Numbered from the stretch's first letter, positions 6,164-13,893 are shown. The stretch: DNA of 14,893 bases from an uncultured bacterium (GCA_903869975.1 CAIQBF010000093.1:1-14893); one strand, 5' to 3'. The notes: generated from the letters alone by a model not told the origin. Program-made: numbers and translations.

Positions 6164-6169
6164 TATACT
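6164..6169 (+). promoter_or_regulatory. TATACT -10 element between bshC and bshB
   Basis: TATACT in the 28-base gap, 17 bases before ATG 6187. It may give bshB-bshA an internal promoter in addition to read-through from the upstream one. Confidence 0.4.
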
Positions 6170-6186
6170 GGAAATCCTAAAATTAT

Positions 6187-6879
6187 ATGAAAAAAATACT
6201 TGCTATTGGTGCCCATCCAGACGACGTCGAATTCGGCGCCGGAGGACTGCTTATCAAGGAATTAGAAAACGGAGCTGAAGTAACCATACTCGTCTGCTCA
6301 TACGGCGAAGCGGGCACGAATGGCACTCCTGAAAGCCGTAAAAAAGAAGCGGAAGATGCTGCCGCATATATTGGAGCGAAGACTCTTTTTATCGATCTTG
6401 GTGGCGACTGCCACATTACAGAGGCGCCCAAAAACGCACTCGCGATCGCAGAAGTTATCCGTACAGTACGGCCGGACATCATTCTTGCCCCATCACAAGC
6501 CGAAAACCAGCACCCTGACCACTTGGTCGTATCACATCTTGCGCGCTCGGCGTCCCGCCTCGCGCGCTATGGAGGACTGGCCGAACTCAAAGCCCTGCCA
6601 GTGCATGCAATTGAGGCGATATACTACTTTCCTTCCAGCGCTGAAATGGACAAGAAGCCAGATATTCTAATAGACGTCAGCGCACACTATGAAAAGTGGG
6701 TTGCTTCAATGACGCTTCACGCAAGCCAGATGCAAACACGCGGATACATCAATATTGTCTCAAGCAAAGCACGGGCATACGGGGCATCAATAGGAGTAGA
6801 ATACGCAGCCGTTCTGTGGACCAATGACCCCGTCAGAGTCAGCACACTCAGTGCAATGGAATCATCACGAAAATACTAA
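6187..6879 (+). CDS. bshB: BshB-type PIG-L/LmbE zinc deacetylase
   Basis: A 230-aa PIG-L/LmbE family deacetylase, predicted to remove the acetyl group from GlcNAc-malate (second step of bacillithiol synthesis). The motif GAHPDDVEFGAGG at residues 8-20 supplies zinc ligands His10 and Asp13 with Asp12 as catalytic base. QHPDH at 108-112 supplies His109 and the third zinc ligand His112, the same His-x-x-His spacing as in the Bacillus cereus enzyme. YGEAGTNGTPE at 39-49 is also typical of BshB1-like members. Length is normal for the family. The family also contains MshB and other GlcNAc deacetylases, so the neighbouring bshA is what fixes the substrate guess. The stop codon abuts the bshA start with no gap, indicating coupled translation. 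Confidence 0.86.
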   Translation: MKKILAIGAHPDDVEFGAGGLLIKELENGAEVTILVCSYGEAGTNGTPESRKKEAEDAAAYIGAKTLFIDLGGDCHITEAPKNALAIAEVIRTVRPDIILAPSQAENQHPDHLVVSHLARSASRLARYGGLAELKALPVHAIEAIYYFPSSAEMDKKPDILIDVSAHYEKWVASMTLHASQMQTRGYINIVSSKARAYGASIGVEYAAVLWTNDPVRVSTLSAMESSRKY

Positions 6880-8055
6880 ATGCAAACCAGGCATATTACT
6901 CAAATCAATACAAAAAAAAAGCTCTCCATCGGAATAGTTTGTTACCCGTCTGTGGGCGGTTCCGGCATTGTAGCAACACAGCTTGGCAGCGAGCTTGCAC
7001 GTCTTGGACACAAAGTGCACTTCATTAGTTACGGAGCGCCTTTTAAGCTCGACATCGAGCAAGCGAATATTTTTTTTCACCAAGTAGACGTCAGCGGCTA
7101 CGAGCTTTTTAAATACCCAGACTACACATTACCGCTTGCAGTCAAAATGCTCGACATCAGCCGGAAATACAAGCTTGATATCCTGCACGTCCACTATGCG
7201 GTACCGCACGCAACAGCAGCGTTACTTGCAAAAAACATCGCAAGTAAAGAGGGTATTCCCTTTCCCCATGTTGTTACCACACTCCACGGTACAGATATTA
7301 CGCTCCTCGGCCGAGACAAGAGCGTAATGCCTGTCATAAAATACTCAATCGAAAGTTCCTGCGGAGTAACCGCCGTGTCAAAAAGTCTCAAAAAAGACAC
7401 CCAGAAAGTTCTCAAGATCACCCACGACATCGAAGTCATTCACAATTTCTATACTCCTAAAATTCCGACCAAAAATCCAGACGCTGTCCGTGCATCTCTC
7501 GGAATCAAAAATACTGACTTCCTCGCGATTCATCTCTCAAACCTCCGCGCTGTAAAACGCATTCCCGACTTACTCGAAATAGTAGCGAAAATAAAAGACA
7601 AAAAACATATCAAATTACTCATCCTCGCTGGCGGAGACTTCGAGCAATACCGATCTCACGCAAAAAAACTAGGGATTGAAAAGCAGCTTATCGTAGTAGA
7701 AAATGTTCAAGCCATTGAAGACTATATTAATGCTGCCGATATTGGCATCTATACATCAGGGGAAGAAAGCTTCGGCATGGGTATTCTTGAGACTATGTCG
7801 TATGGAAAACCGGTGCTTGCTTCACGAGCAGGAGGGGTTCCTGAAGTTGTAAAGGATAACGAAACAGGATATCTCTTTCCAATTGGAGACACCGCTAGTT
7901 TCGCTCAAAAACTCAAGGAGCTGTCTTCAGATATGGAGCTTGTAAAAACGCTCGGAAACGCTGCTCAAAAAAGGGCTATCGCACTTTTTTCCGCAGAAAA
8001 AATAGTTGAACGATACCTGGCGTACTATAAAAAAATAATCAAGGAAAAAAAATAA
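6880..8055 (+). CDS. bshA: BshA-type GT4 glycosyltransferase (GlcNAc-malate synthase)
   Basis: A 391-aa GT-B fold glycosyltransferase of family 4, predicted to join GlcNAc from UDP-GlcNAc to L-malate, the first bacillithiol step. The BshA hallmarks are clear: GIVCYPSVGGSGIVATQLG at residues 18-36, the FFHQVDVSGY segment at 65-74, DILHVHYAVPHA at 100-111 and TTLHGTDIT at 133-141. The C-terminal half holds the E-x7-E donor motif, Glu296 to Glu304 (EESFGMGILE), followed by YGKPVLASRAGGVPEVV. About 14 residues precede the first strand, slightly more than usual. It follows bshB without any spacer and ends eight bases from the convergent dedA, with no terminator hairpin visible. A different acceptor than malate is possible, but similarity in the N-terminal acceptor half is strong. 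Confidence 0.9.
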   Translation: MQTRHITQINTKKKLSIGIVCYPSVGGSGIVATQLGSELARLGHKVHFISYGAPFKLDIEQANIFFHQVDVSGYELFKYPDYTLPLAVKMLDISRKYKLDILHVHYAVPHATAALLAKNIASKEGIPFPHVVTTLHGTDITLLGRDKSVMPVIKYSIESSCGVTAVSKSLKKDTQKVLKITHDIEVIHNFYTPKIPTKNPDAVRASLGIKNTDFLAIHLSNLRAVKRIPDLLEIVAKIKDKKHIKLLILAGGDFEQYRSHAKKLGIEKQLIVVENVQAIEDYINAADIGIYTSGEESFGMGILETMSYGKPVLASRAGGVPEVVKDNETGYLFPIGDTASFAQKLKELSSDMELVKTLGNAAQKRAIALFSAEKIVERYLAYYKKIIKEKK

Positions 8056-8063
8056 GAGTCCTC

Positions 8064-8678
8064 CTAGGCAACAGGTTTTCGAGTGACAGCACGCCAGATT
8101 TTCTTCCAAAAAATAGCCACGCAAAGCGCCACGACAAACATAGTGAGAAGCAGAGATTTTCCAATAATCCCGCTAATGGCTTCCCAATTGTCTCCGACAA
8201 AATATCCAATAGTACAGTAGAGGGTAACCTGCAAAATCTCGCCGATTAGCTCGTAGATGATATATTTCCGATACGGAACTTCTCCGAGACCACACATGAG
8301 ATTGACTGCAAGATTTGAAAAAACCTCAAAACGAGTAATAAATATCAAGAAGCCTGGACGTTTCTTGAGTCGAGATTCGATATTCTGATACTTCTCCGAA
8401 TCAAGCATTTTACCGAAACCTATCTTCCGAAGAACTTGGCGGCCATATCGCCGAGCAAGCCAATATCCAATATTGTCGCCTACGATATTACCGAGGCTGC
8501 CAAAAAATACTACCCAAAAAAATGACAAGTACCCCTGACTAGCAAACGCAGAACTTGCCATGAGCAACGTACCCGGTGGTACTGGAAAAGCGAGTGATGC
8601 GATGAGCGTGATAATAAAAATCGCCCAGTACTTATACAAAAGCAGGTACGGCAAAATAATGTGAACGATAAAATTCAT
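8064..8678 (-). CDS. DedA-family membrane protein
   Basis: A 204-aa polytopic protein of the DedA/SNARE-associated (VTT) family, whose members move lipids or maintain proton motive force. Visible features: FPVPPGTLLMASSAF at residues 31-45 (re-entrant loop), GSLGNIVGDNIGYWLARRYGR at 60-80, ITRFEVFSNLAVNLMCG at 114-130, and hydrophobic segments near 14-30, 48-68, 140-162 and 172-192. The acidic residues that usually flank the first proline loop (Glu before it, Glu or Asp after the Pro-Gly) are absent: the loop reads PPGT. The second arginine of the RF-x-P-x-x-R pattern is also missing. This suggests altered ion coupling. ATG 8678 is used; a TTG at 8684 directly after the upstream stop is possible. 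It is the last gene of a three-gene operon. Confidence 0.85.
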   Translation of the reverse strand: MNFIVHIILPYLLLYKYWAIFIITLIASLAFPVPPGTLLMASSAFASQGYLSFFWVVFFGSLGNIVGDNIGYWLARRYGRQVLRKIGFGKMLDSEKYQNIESRLKKRPGFLIFITRFEVFSNLAVNLMCGLGEVPYRKYIIYELIGEILQVTLYCTIGYFVGDNWEAISGIIGKSLLLTMFVVALCVAIFWKKIWRAVTRKPVA

Positions 8679-8684
8679 ACGCAA

Positions 8685-9089
8685 TTAGGGACGATACTCT
8701 CCAACCGCTCGACGGAGGCTCGTCAGGAAGTACACAGTATCCGCATGGGTTAGCCGAATATACCGGGCAATTTGAATATTGGGATACCGATCAAGAGATA
8801 TTCCGAGCTTCATCTTAAGATATTCGTCAGGCAGCTTAAAAACAAAATTAATATACGCAAAAGTCATCCATGGCTCGATCTCTTCTGGTGCGGTAATAGC
8901 GGGACTATCAATCAACTGCCCGTCCTCATGCTGAAGCGAACGACCCTCTTCTTGGCGAGTATTTTTTACATCAGAAATAATCGAATGAACTTCAGCCCCA
9001 CACAAAAGAGCGAGTACGGCAATAACAACCATCTGTTTTTTTACATGAGTTACTGTCCACGCACGTATTTTTGAAAAAAATTGCATCAT
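8685..9089 (-). CDS. Single-pass membrane protein with conserved-looking extracytoplasmic domain, unknown
   Basis: A 134-aa protein with a basic N-terminus, one membrane segment at about residues 20-36 and a soluble domain outside. The last 65 residues contain the ordered pattern YINFVFKLPDEYLKMKLGI, then DRYPNIQIARYIR, and a helix ending in VGEYRP, which looks like a small folded helical unit with two tyrosine-proline motifs. I do not recognise a named family. Its ATG overlaps the stop of the PH-domain gene by four bases and its stop abuts dedA, so it is translated with both and probably works with them in the membrane. Confidence 0.78.
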   Translation of the reverse strand: MMQFFSKIRAWTVTHVKKQMVVIAVLALLCGAEVHSIISDVKNTRQEEGRSLQHEDGQLIDSPAITAPEEIEPWMTFAYINFVFKLPDEYLKMKLGISLDRYPNIQIARYIRLTHADTVYFLTSLRRAVGEYRP

Positions 9090-9634
9090 GATGATATTCG
9101 TTGCAAAAGCTCATTTTGCAACGCCCGAGCAAGACTGGTGTGAACATAGGGTAAAAGTATTTCTTGGTTACGATCCGTAGATACAGTGCCCTGTCCGCTT
9201 GTCGCAACCACGAGCGAACAAACTCCAAAAAGCGATGCACCCGCATGCTCGACAATAGTGATCGTTTGTATATGGCGATACGGAATAGTAATTTCACTAT
9301 GTGTCAGTATCCCTGACCGTACAAAAAAAGCCTGCTCTCCGAGACGAAAAGATAATCCCATATATTCGGGGAAAGCTGTCAGCCCGAAACAAACAATAAG
9401 CAACCCCGCAAATACCCATCCATACTGCTCGATGAGATACAAGATTCGAGCAGCTTCTTGAAGGAATGGAGACGCCCCTGAAAACCAGCTAGCCAGACCA
9501 TCATGTGCGAAGAAAAGAGTGAGTGTGATAGCTGTCATTATCACGATGCCATATGCTGGATATTTAAGCTTGCTGATTACCATAATTGCGAGGGCTTTGG
9601 GCCCCACGCGGTACGCAACATCCTCGGAAATCAT
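9086..9634 (-). CDS. Bacterial PH-domain (bPH2, YdbS-like) membrane protein
   Basis: A 182-aa membrane protein with two hydrophobic segments (about residues 27-44 and 70-88) followed by a bacterial PH domain (about 95-176): QAFFVRSGILTHSEITIPYRHIQTITIVEH, then GVCSLVVATSGQG. This order is standard for bPH2/DUF304 proteins such as YdbS, often present in membrane-stress or export contexts. The exact role is unknown. The frame continues upstream to 9910, but that part is antisense to purH; the ATG at 9634 follows a consensus extended -10 by six bases. First gene of an operon with an unknown one-TM protein and dedA. Confidence 0.83.
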   Translation of the reverse strand: MISEDVAYRVGPKALAIMVISKLKYPAYGIVIMTAITLTLFFAHDGLASWFSGASPFLQEAARILYLIEQYGWVFAGLLIVCFGLTAFPEYMGLSFRLGEQAFFVRSGILTHSEITIPYRHIQTITIVEHAGASLFGVCSLVVATSGQGTVSTDRNQEILLPYVHTSLARALQNELLQRISS

Positions 9635-9640
9635 TTTGGA

Positions 9641-9649
9641 ATTATAGCA
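9641..9649 (-). promoter_or_regulatory. Consensus extended -10 promoter of the bPH2-dedA operon
   Basis: Reads TGC-TATAAT on the minus strand, a perfect extended -10, with six bases to ATG 9634. It overlaps the divergent purH promoter region and predicts a leaderless mRNA. Confidence 0.7.
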
Positions 9650-9656
9650 CGATCTG

Positions 9657-9665
9657 TGGTATGGT
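9657..9665 (+). promoter_or_regulatory. Extended -10 promoter element of purH
   Basis: TGG-TATGGT, seven bases before ATG 9673, with no Shine-Dalgarno site in between. The -10 is imperfect. It is divergent from, and only seven bases away from, the bPH2 -10, so the two promoters should compete. Confidence 0.5.
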
Positions 9666-9672
9666 GTGGCAT

Positions 9673-11286
9673 ATGAAAAATCGCACTGCACTCCTCTCTG
9701 TGTATGACAAAACAGGTATTGTAGCGTTCGCTCAAGGCCTTCTGGCTGTCCCTGGACAGTCCTGGGAAATCCTCGCTTCTGGCGGTACTGCCAAGGTTTT
9801 GATCGAGGCGGGTATACCCGTAACAGACACTGGAAGTATCGTTGGCGGACCGATTCTTGGACATCGCGTCGTGACCCTTTCGCGTGAGATACATGCGGGA
9901 CTTCTCGCAAAAGACAATGCTGAAGATCGAGCAGAACTTGAATCGCTCAAAATAAAATTTATTGATCTTGTCTGCTGTGACCTCTATCCACTCAAAGCTG
10001 AAATCGCAAAAACAGGATCCACAAAAGAATCCGTCATCGAACAGACTGATATCGGCGGACCTACTATGCTGCGTTCTGGAGCAAAAGCAGGACGTATAAC
10101 CGTATGCGACCCAGCTGACCGGACGCGTGTCGTGGAGTGGCTCACCGCTGGAGAACCTGACCGTGACGCCTTCATCGAAATGCTCCGAGCAAAAGCAGAA
10201 TACACTATTGCGGACTACGTGCTCACTTCAGCAAAATATCATGGTACAGGGACATACGAAGGATTCAACGGCACTATGATTGCTGAGTGCAAATATGGCG
10301 AAAACGCATACCAGACACCAGCTCGCGTTTACAGCGCAAACAGTGCAGACCTCCTCTCTATCGACAAATTCGCCCTCGTCGCAGGCAGCAGCCCTTCCTA
10401 CAACAACTGGTGCGATCTTGACCGCATGCTTCAGACTATTACACATATAGCAGCAGGATTCGACGTCAATTTCTCAAAAGTTCCCAAAATCGCCCTGGCG
10501 GTCAAGCACGGAAACACCTGCGGTGCAGCTGTTGGAGACGACGCAACTGAAGTACTCAAGAAAATGATCATGGGCGACCCTCGCGCTATTTTTGGAGGAC
10601 TCGTGATCGCAAACTTCCCAATCGATGAAATGCTGGCCGAAGTCCTCCTTTCATACAATATGCCCGAAGGCGCGCGCCGTATTCTCGACGGAATCATCGC
10701 ACCGAGCTTCGCCGAAAGTGCAATCGAAGTCTTGAAACGCAAAGGCGACAAATGCCGATTCATGGCAAACAGCGCACTCGAGCATATGACAAAAGGCAGT
10801 CTTGATACATCGGCGCGATATCGCTACGCACGCGGAGGGTTCCTTATGCAGCCAAACTACACATTCGTACTCGCCCTCCTCAGCACCGACCTCGCAAAGA
10901 ACGGCATCGCAACGAGCCAGCAAGAACAGGACATGCTTCTCGCAAAAGCGATTTGTGACACTTCAAACTCAAACACTATCGCCCTCGTCAAAGACGGCCA
11001 GCTCATCGGTAACGGTGTCGGACAGCAGGATCGCGTCGGTGCGGCAAACCTCGCCCTAATGCGCGCAAAAGGCTCAGGACACGAGGCTATGGGCGCTGTA
11101 GCGGCAAGTGACAGCTTCTTCCCGTTCCCTGACGCTCCAGAACTCCTCGTTACAAATGGTATCAAAGCCATCCTTTCAACCTCAGGCTCAATCAACGATT
11201 CAAAAGCAGTGGAAGTCTGCCAAAAGAACGGTGTCCCCCTCTATCTCGTCCCCGATACCATGGGCCGCGGCTTTTTCGGACACTAA
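9673..11286 (+). CDS. purH: Bifunctional AICAR transformylase/IMP cyclohydrolase
   Basis: Catalyses the last two steps to IMP: formylation of AICAR with 10-formyl-THF and ring closure. At 537 aa it has normal length. The N-terminal MGS-like cyclohydrolase domain (about 1-195) shows ALLSVYDKTGIVAFA, ILASGGTAKVL and DIGGPTMLRSGAK. Tyr105, Asp126 and Lys138 correspond to human Tyr104, Asp125 and Lys137. The transformylase domain has YGENAYQTP (usually YGENPHQ), the catalytic pair Lys278-His279 in KHGNTCGAA (usually NPCG), Asn434 in the SN pair, and AASDSFFPF near the end. The residue equivalent to human Lys66 (RVKTLHP) is Val67 (RVVTLSR). The sequence is a divergent PurH, but the transformylase pair is intact. 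ATG 9673 is chosen over the upstream in-frame start because the similarity begins there and the promoter lies just before. It is divergent from the membrane operon and separate from purC-purB. Confidence 0.92.
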   Translation: MKNRTALLSVYDKTGIVAFAQGLLAVPGQSWEILASGGTAKVLIEAGIPVTDTGSIVGGPILGHRVVTLSREIHAGLLAKDNAEDRAELESLKIKFIDLVCCDLYPLKAEIAKTGSTKESVIEQTDIGGPTMLRSGAKAGRITVCDPADRTRVVEWLTAGEPDRDAFIEMLRAKAEYTIADYVLTSAKYHGTGTYEGFNGTMIAECKYGENAYQTPARVYSANSADLLSIDKFALVAGSSPSYNNWCDLDRMLQTITHIAAGFDVNFSKVPKIALAVKHGNTCGAAVGDDATEVLKKMIMGDPRAIFGGLVIANFPIDEMLAEVLLSYNMPEGARRILDGIIAPSFAESAIEVLKRKGDKCRFMANSALEHMTKGSLDTSARYRYARGGFLMQPNYTFVLALLSTDLAKNGIATSQQEQDMLLAKAICDTSNSNTIALVKDGQLIGNGVGQQDRVGAANLALMRAKGSGHEAMGAVAASDSFFPFPDAPELLVTNGIKAILSTSGSINDSKAVEVCQKNGVPLYLVPDTMGRGFFGH

Positions 11287-11318
11287 TTCGGCCTTAGGCG
11301 AATATGCATAAGTACCCC

Positions 11319-11346
11319 TTGATTTTAAAGGTTTTTTTGATATAGT
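11319..11346 (+). promoter_or_regulatory. Promoter of the 37-aa membrane peptide gene
   Basis: TTGATT (11319-11324), a 16-base spacer and TATAGT (11341-11346) preceded by TGA, which makes an extended -10. It lies in the gap after purH and supports the tiny downstream gene. Confidence 0.6.
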
Positions 11347-11373
11347 AGCGTCAAACAAACACCCCCCAAGTTC

Positions 11374-11487
11374 ATGAAAAAGAATAACGTCAACCCCAAT
11401 GCAGAGATATTCCTCAAAGGTGGAATCATCACAGGATTAGTAATCATGGTACTGGTTATAGTAGTCATGCTACTGAGATCCAAATAA
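11374..11487 (+). CDS. 37-aa single-pass membrane peptide
   Basis: A small open frame, MKKNNVNPNAEIFLKGG followed by one hydrophobic segment (about residues 18-34) and the basic end RSK. It is framed by its own extended -10 promoter 27 bases upstream and a strong terminator 23 bases downstream, which argues that it is expressed. There is no Shine-Dalgarno site. No family is recognised; a structural or regulatory membrane peptide is all that can be said. Confidence 0.55.
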   Translation: MKKNNVNPNAEIFLKGGIITGLVIMVLVIVVMLLRSK

Positions 11488-11504
11488 ACAAACGAAACAC
11501 AAAC

Positions 11505-11536
11505 AAAAAAACGGCACCCTAAGTGCCGTCTTTTTT
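11505..11536. terminator. Bidirectional intrinsic terminator between the 37-aa gene and purB
   Basis: ACGGCAC (11511-11517) pairs with GTGCCGT (11523-11529) across a five-base loop, with T6 on the plus strand and a T7 tract on the minus strand (from the A-run before the stem). It can end both the small plus-strand gene and the purC-purB transcript. Confidence 0.88.
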
Positions 11537-11547
11537 ATTTCCAGAAA

Positions 11548-12927
11548 CTATTTCCCTGCGAGTTTCGCTGCAAGGCCAATATAATTCTCAGGCGTAAACG
11601 CGAGCAGCTCTTTTTTGACAGCAGGAGTGACATCGAGCGCCTCGATGAATATCTTGAACTCAGCCATAGTCACGGCGCGACCGCGAGTGAGCTCTTTGAG
11701 CTTCTCATACGGCATAGCTACCTTTTCACGGCGAAGCACTGTCTGAATAGCTTCAGCAATGATCTCTGGGTGCTCATTGAGTGCAGCACGGATATTCGCT
11801 TCAGAAACGCCAATCTTCGAGAGACCCTTTTCAAGCGAAGCATATGCAAGCAGGCTGTAACCAAATGCACTGCCAAAATTGCGTTCTACCGTAGAATCAG
11901 AAAGATCGCGCTGAAGGCGGGAAATCGGGAGCTTAGTCGCAAAATACATAAGCATGGAATTTGCCATACCGAGGTTGCCTTCCGAATTCTCAAAGTCGAT
12001 CGGATTGACCTTATGTGGCATGGTAGAAGAGCCGATCTCGCCCGCTTTCGGCTTCTGCATAATCCACGCATCGGAAATGTAGCGCCACATGTCTTGATTG
12101 AAATCGATCAAAATCGTGTTTGCACGGCGCACGATATCGCAGAGTTCGGCATACGTGTCGTGTGACTCAATCTGCGTAGTCATCAGATTCGCCTCAAGCA
12201 TTGCACCACCCTTCTTTGTGTTAAGACCACTGATGAATTTCTTTGAAAATCCCATCCAGTCAATCTTAGGAAAAGCCGACATGTGCGCGTTGTAGTTCCC
12301 TGTCGCGCCATTTACCTTTGCGAGAATCTTGAAGCTCTTAAGCATCTTGATCTGTCGCTCCAAGCGGAATGCGTACACAGCAAATTCCTTGCCGAGCGTC
12401 GTTGGTGAAGCACTCTGTCCGTGTGTGCGGGAGAGCATCGGAAGCTTGGCGTATTCCTTGGCATAGCCTTTGAGCTTTGCATGAATGCTTTCAAGCGCGG
12501 GGATCATGACATCATTGAGTCCATCACGGAGCATGAGTGCATACGAAACATTGTTTGCGTCTTCGCTCGTAAGCCCAAAGTGAATCCATTCGATCTCCTT
12601 CGCTACAGAAGTCTTGGCGAGCTGTTCTTTAAGGAAGTATTCGACAGCTTTTACATCGTGGTTTGTGGTCGCCTCGAATACTTTGACTGCTTCAGCATCG
12701 GCTGGCGTAAGCTCGCAGATTTTTCGGATCGTCTCTTTTTCTGCCGCAGTAAAAGCACGAAGACCGAGGCCTTTCGTCTCGCTAAGTGCTATAAGGTACT
12801 CGCCCTCCATAACGGCGCGATACCGCATAAGTGCTGCCTCACTGAAATACGGACGAAGCGCGGAAACTTTGTCGGCATATCGTCCGTCGAGCGGTGATAC
12901 TGATTCGATCTGGTTATTAGATTTCAT
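11548..12927 (-). CDS. purB: Adenylosuccinate lyase
   Basis: Cleaves SAICAR to AICAR and adenylosuccinate to AMP, releasing fumarate both times. At 459 aa it is full length and follows the E. coli type from end to end: SPLDGRYADKVSALR at residues 11-25, ATTNHDVKAVEYFLKE at 86-101, HFGLTSEDANN at 116-126, SRTHGQ at 166-171 with catalytic His169, and the superfamily signature GSSTMPHKVNP at 299-309 with the mobile-loop serine. KLKELTRG near the C-terminus is also conserved. Its start lies inside the 3' end of purC (11-base overlap), so translation is coupled. PurB supplies the AICAR used by the nearby PurH. Confidence 0.97.
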   Translation of the reverse strand: MKSNNQIESVSPLDGRYADKVSALRPYFSEAALMRYRAVMEGEYLIALSETKGLGLRAFTAAEKETIRKICELTPADAEAVKVFEATTNHDVKAVEYFLKEQLAKTSVAKEIEWIHFGLTSEDANNVSYALMLRDGLNDVMIPALESIHAKLKGYAKEYAKLPMLSRTHGQSASPTTLGKEFAVYAFRLERQIKMLKSFKILAKVNGATGNYNAHMSAFPKIDWMGFSKKFISGLNTKKGGAMLEANLMTTQIESHDTYAELCDIVRRANTILIDFNQDMWRYISDAWIMQKPKAGEIGSSTMPHKVNPIDFENSEGNLGMANSMLMYFATKLPISRLQRDLSDSTVERNFGSAFGYSLLAYASLEKGLSKIGVSEANIRAALNEHPEIIAEAIQTVLRREKVAMPYEKLKELTRGRAVTMAEFKIFIEALDVTPAVKKELLAFTPENYIGLAAKLAGK

Positions 12928-13885
12928 ATTTTTTAAGATTATTTTGAATACGCTGTTCGATCGGTACAGAGAAATCCATCGTGAATTCCTTGCCAGTCAT
13001 TGTCTCATAGATCTCGATGTAGCGGCGTGAAAGTTCAGCAACGAGCTCAGCTGGAGCTTCCGGTAGGACCGGGTCGTTGTACGGATCGCAGTTGTCGCGG
13101 AACCAAAGACGAAGAAATTCCTTGTCGAAATATTCAGGCTCAAGTCCAGCCGCCATACGTTCATCGTATGAGCCAAGCTTCCAGTAACGAGACGAATCAG
13201 GAGTATGGATTTCATCTATGAGAGTGAGCGTCCCGTTCTCATCGAGACCAAATTCATACTTCGTATCTACGAGGATAAGCCCACGAGTAGCAGATACCTC
13301 CTGTCCACGCTTGAAAAGCGCGAGCGCAGTTTCTTTGAGCTTCATAAGCACCTCCATACTTGCAAATCCTTCGCGCGCGAGCTCCTCGAGAGAAAGAGCA
13401 CGGTCATGCTCGTCTTCTTTTGTTGTAGGATCGAAAATCGGCTCAGGAAGTTTTGAATTCTTTTTGAGACCGTCCGGGAGTACAAGACCACCGAAATTTC
13501 TTTCGCCATTCTGATAGCGTGTCCAGATTGAAGTGTTCGTTGAGCCGGTAAGATACCCGCGAATAACCGCCTCGACTTTAATAACCTCGCACTTTTTTAC
13601 CACCACGACATTGGCATCGGGCATATCGATGATATGGTTTGGAACGATGTCCTTGGTCTGTTCAAACCAAAAGTGACTCGTACCGGTAAGCACAGCACCT
13701 TTGCATGGAATGTGCGCGATGAGACGATCAAACGATGAGTGGCGATCCGTTGAGACCAAAATAACCTTGTCCTTCTGCGTATAAATGTCGCGCACCTTGC
13801 CTTTCTTCTTCTCACCCAGGCCTGTAAGATTGGTGTCTTTAAGCACAAAACCGAGCTCTGCCTTCAAGGTTTCGATTGGGATCAT
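12917..13885 (-). CDS. purC: SAICAR synthase (phosphoribosylaminoimidazole-succinocarboxamide synthase)
   Basis: Joins CAIR and aspartate with ATP to give SAICAR. At 322 aa it is the longer form of the enzyme (about 300 aa, as in yeast) rather than the 237-aa E. coli form. Motifs in order: GKKVRDIY-like KGKVRDIY at residues 28-35, STDRHSSFDR at 45-54 (nucleotide-binding Asp region), VEAVIRGYLTGS at 104-115, DTKYEFG at 207-213 and the signature DEIHTPDSSRYW at 224-235. A -10 box (TAAAAT) ends eight bases before the start. The gene overlaps purB by 11 bases, and both are probably transcribed from this promoter to the terminator at 11505-11536. Confidence 0.96.
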   Translation of the reverse strand: MIPIETLKAELGFVLKDTNLTGLGEKKKGKVRDIYTQKDKVILVSTDRHSSFDRLIAHIPCKGAVLTGTSHFWFEQTKDIVPNHIIDMPDANVVVVKKCEVIKVEAVIRGYLTGSTNTSIWTRYQNGERNFGGLVLPDGLKKNSKLPEPIFDPTTKEDEHDRALSLEELAREGFASMEVLMKLKETALALFKRGQEVSATRGLILVDTKYEFGLDENGTLTLIDEIHTPDSSRYWKLGSYDERMAAGLEPEYFDKEFLRLWFRDNCDPYNDPVLPEAPAELVAELSRRYIEIYETMTGKEFTMDFSVPIEQRIQNNLKKYEI

Positions 13886-13893
13886 ATGCGGCT

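Noticed and set aside
9586..9672. Upstream start for purH
   Set aside because: The 29 extra residues are not PurH-like and overlap the divergent gene and both promoters.
9635..9910. N-terminal extension of the bPH2 gene by 92 codons
   Set aside because: This part is antisense to purH and has no membrane or domain features; the promoter and the ATG at 9634 explain the gene better.
12421..12897. 158-aa open frame on the plus strand
   Set aside because: Fully antisense to purB, rich in Cys and Phe, without promoter or family motifs; a shadow of the purB codon pattern.
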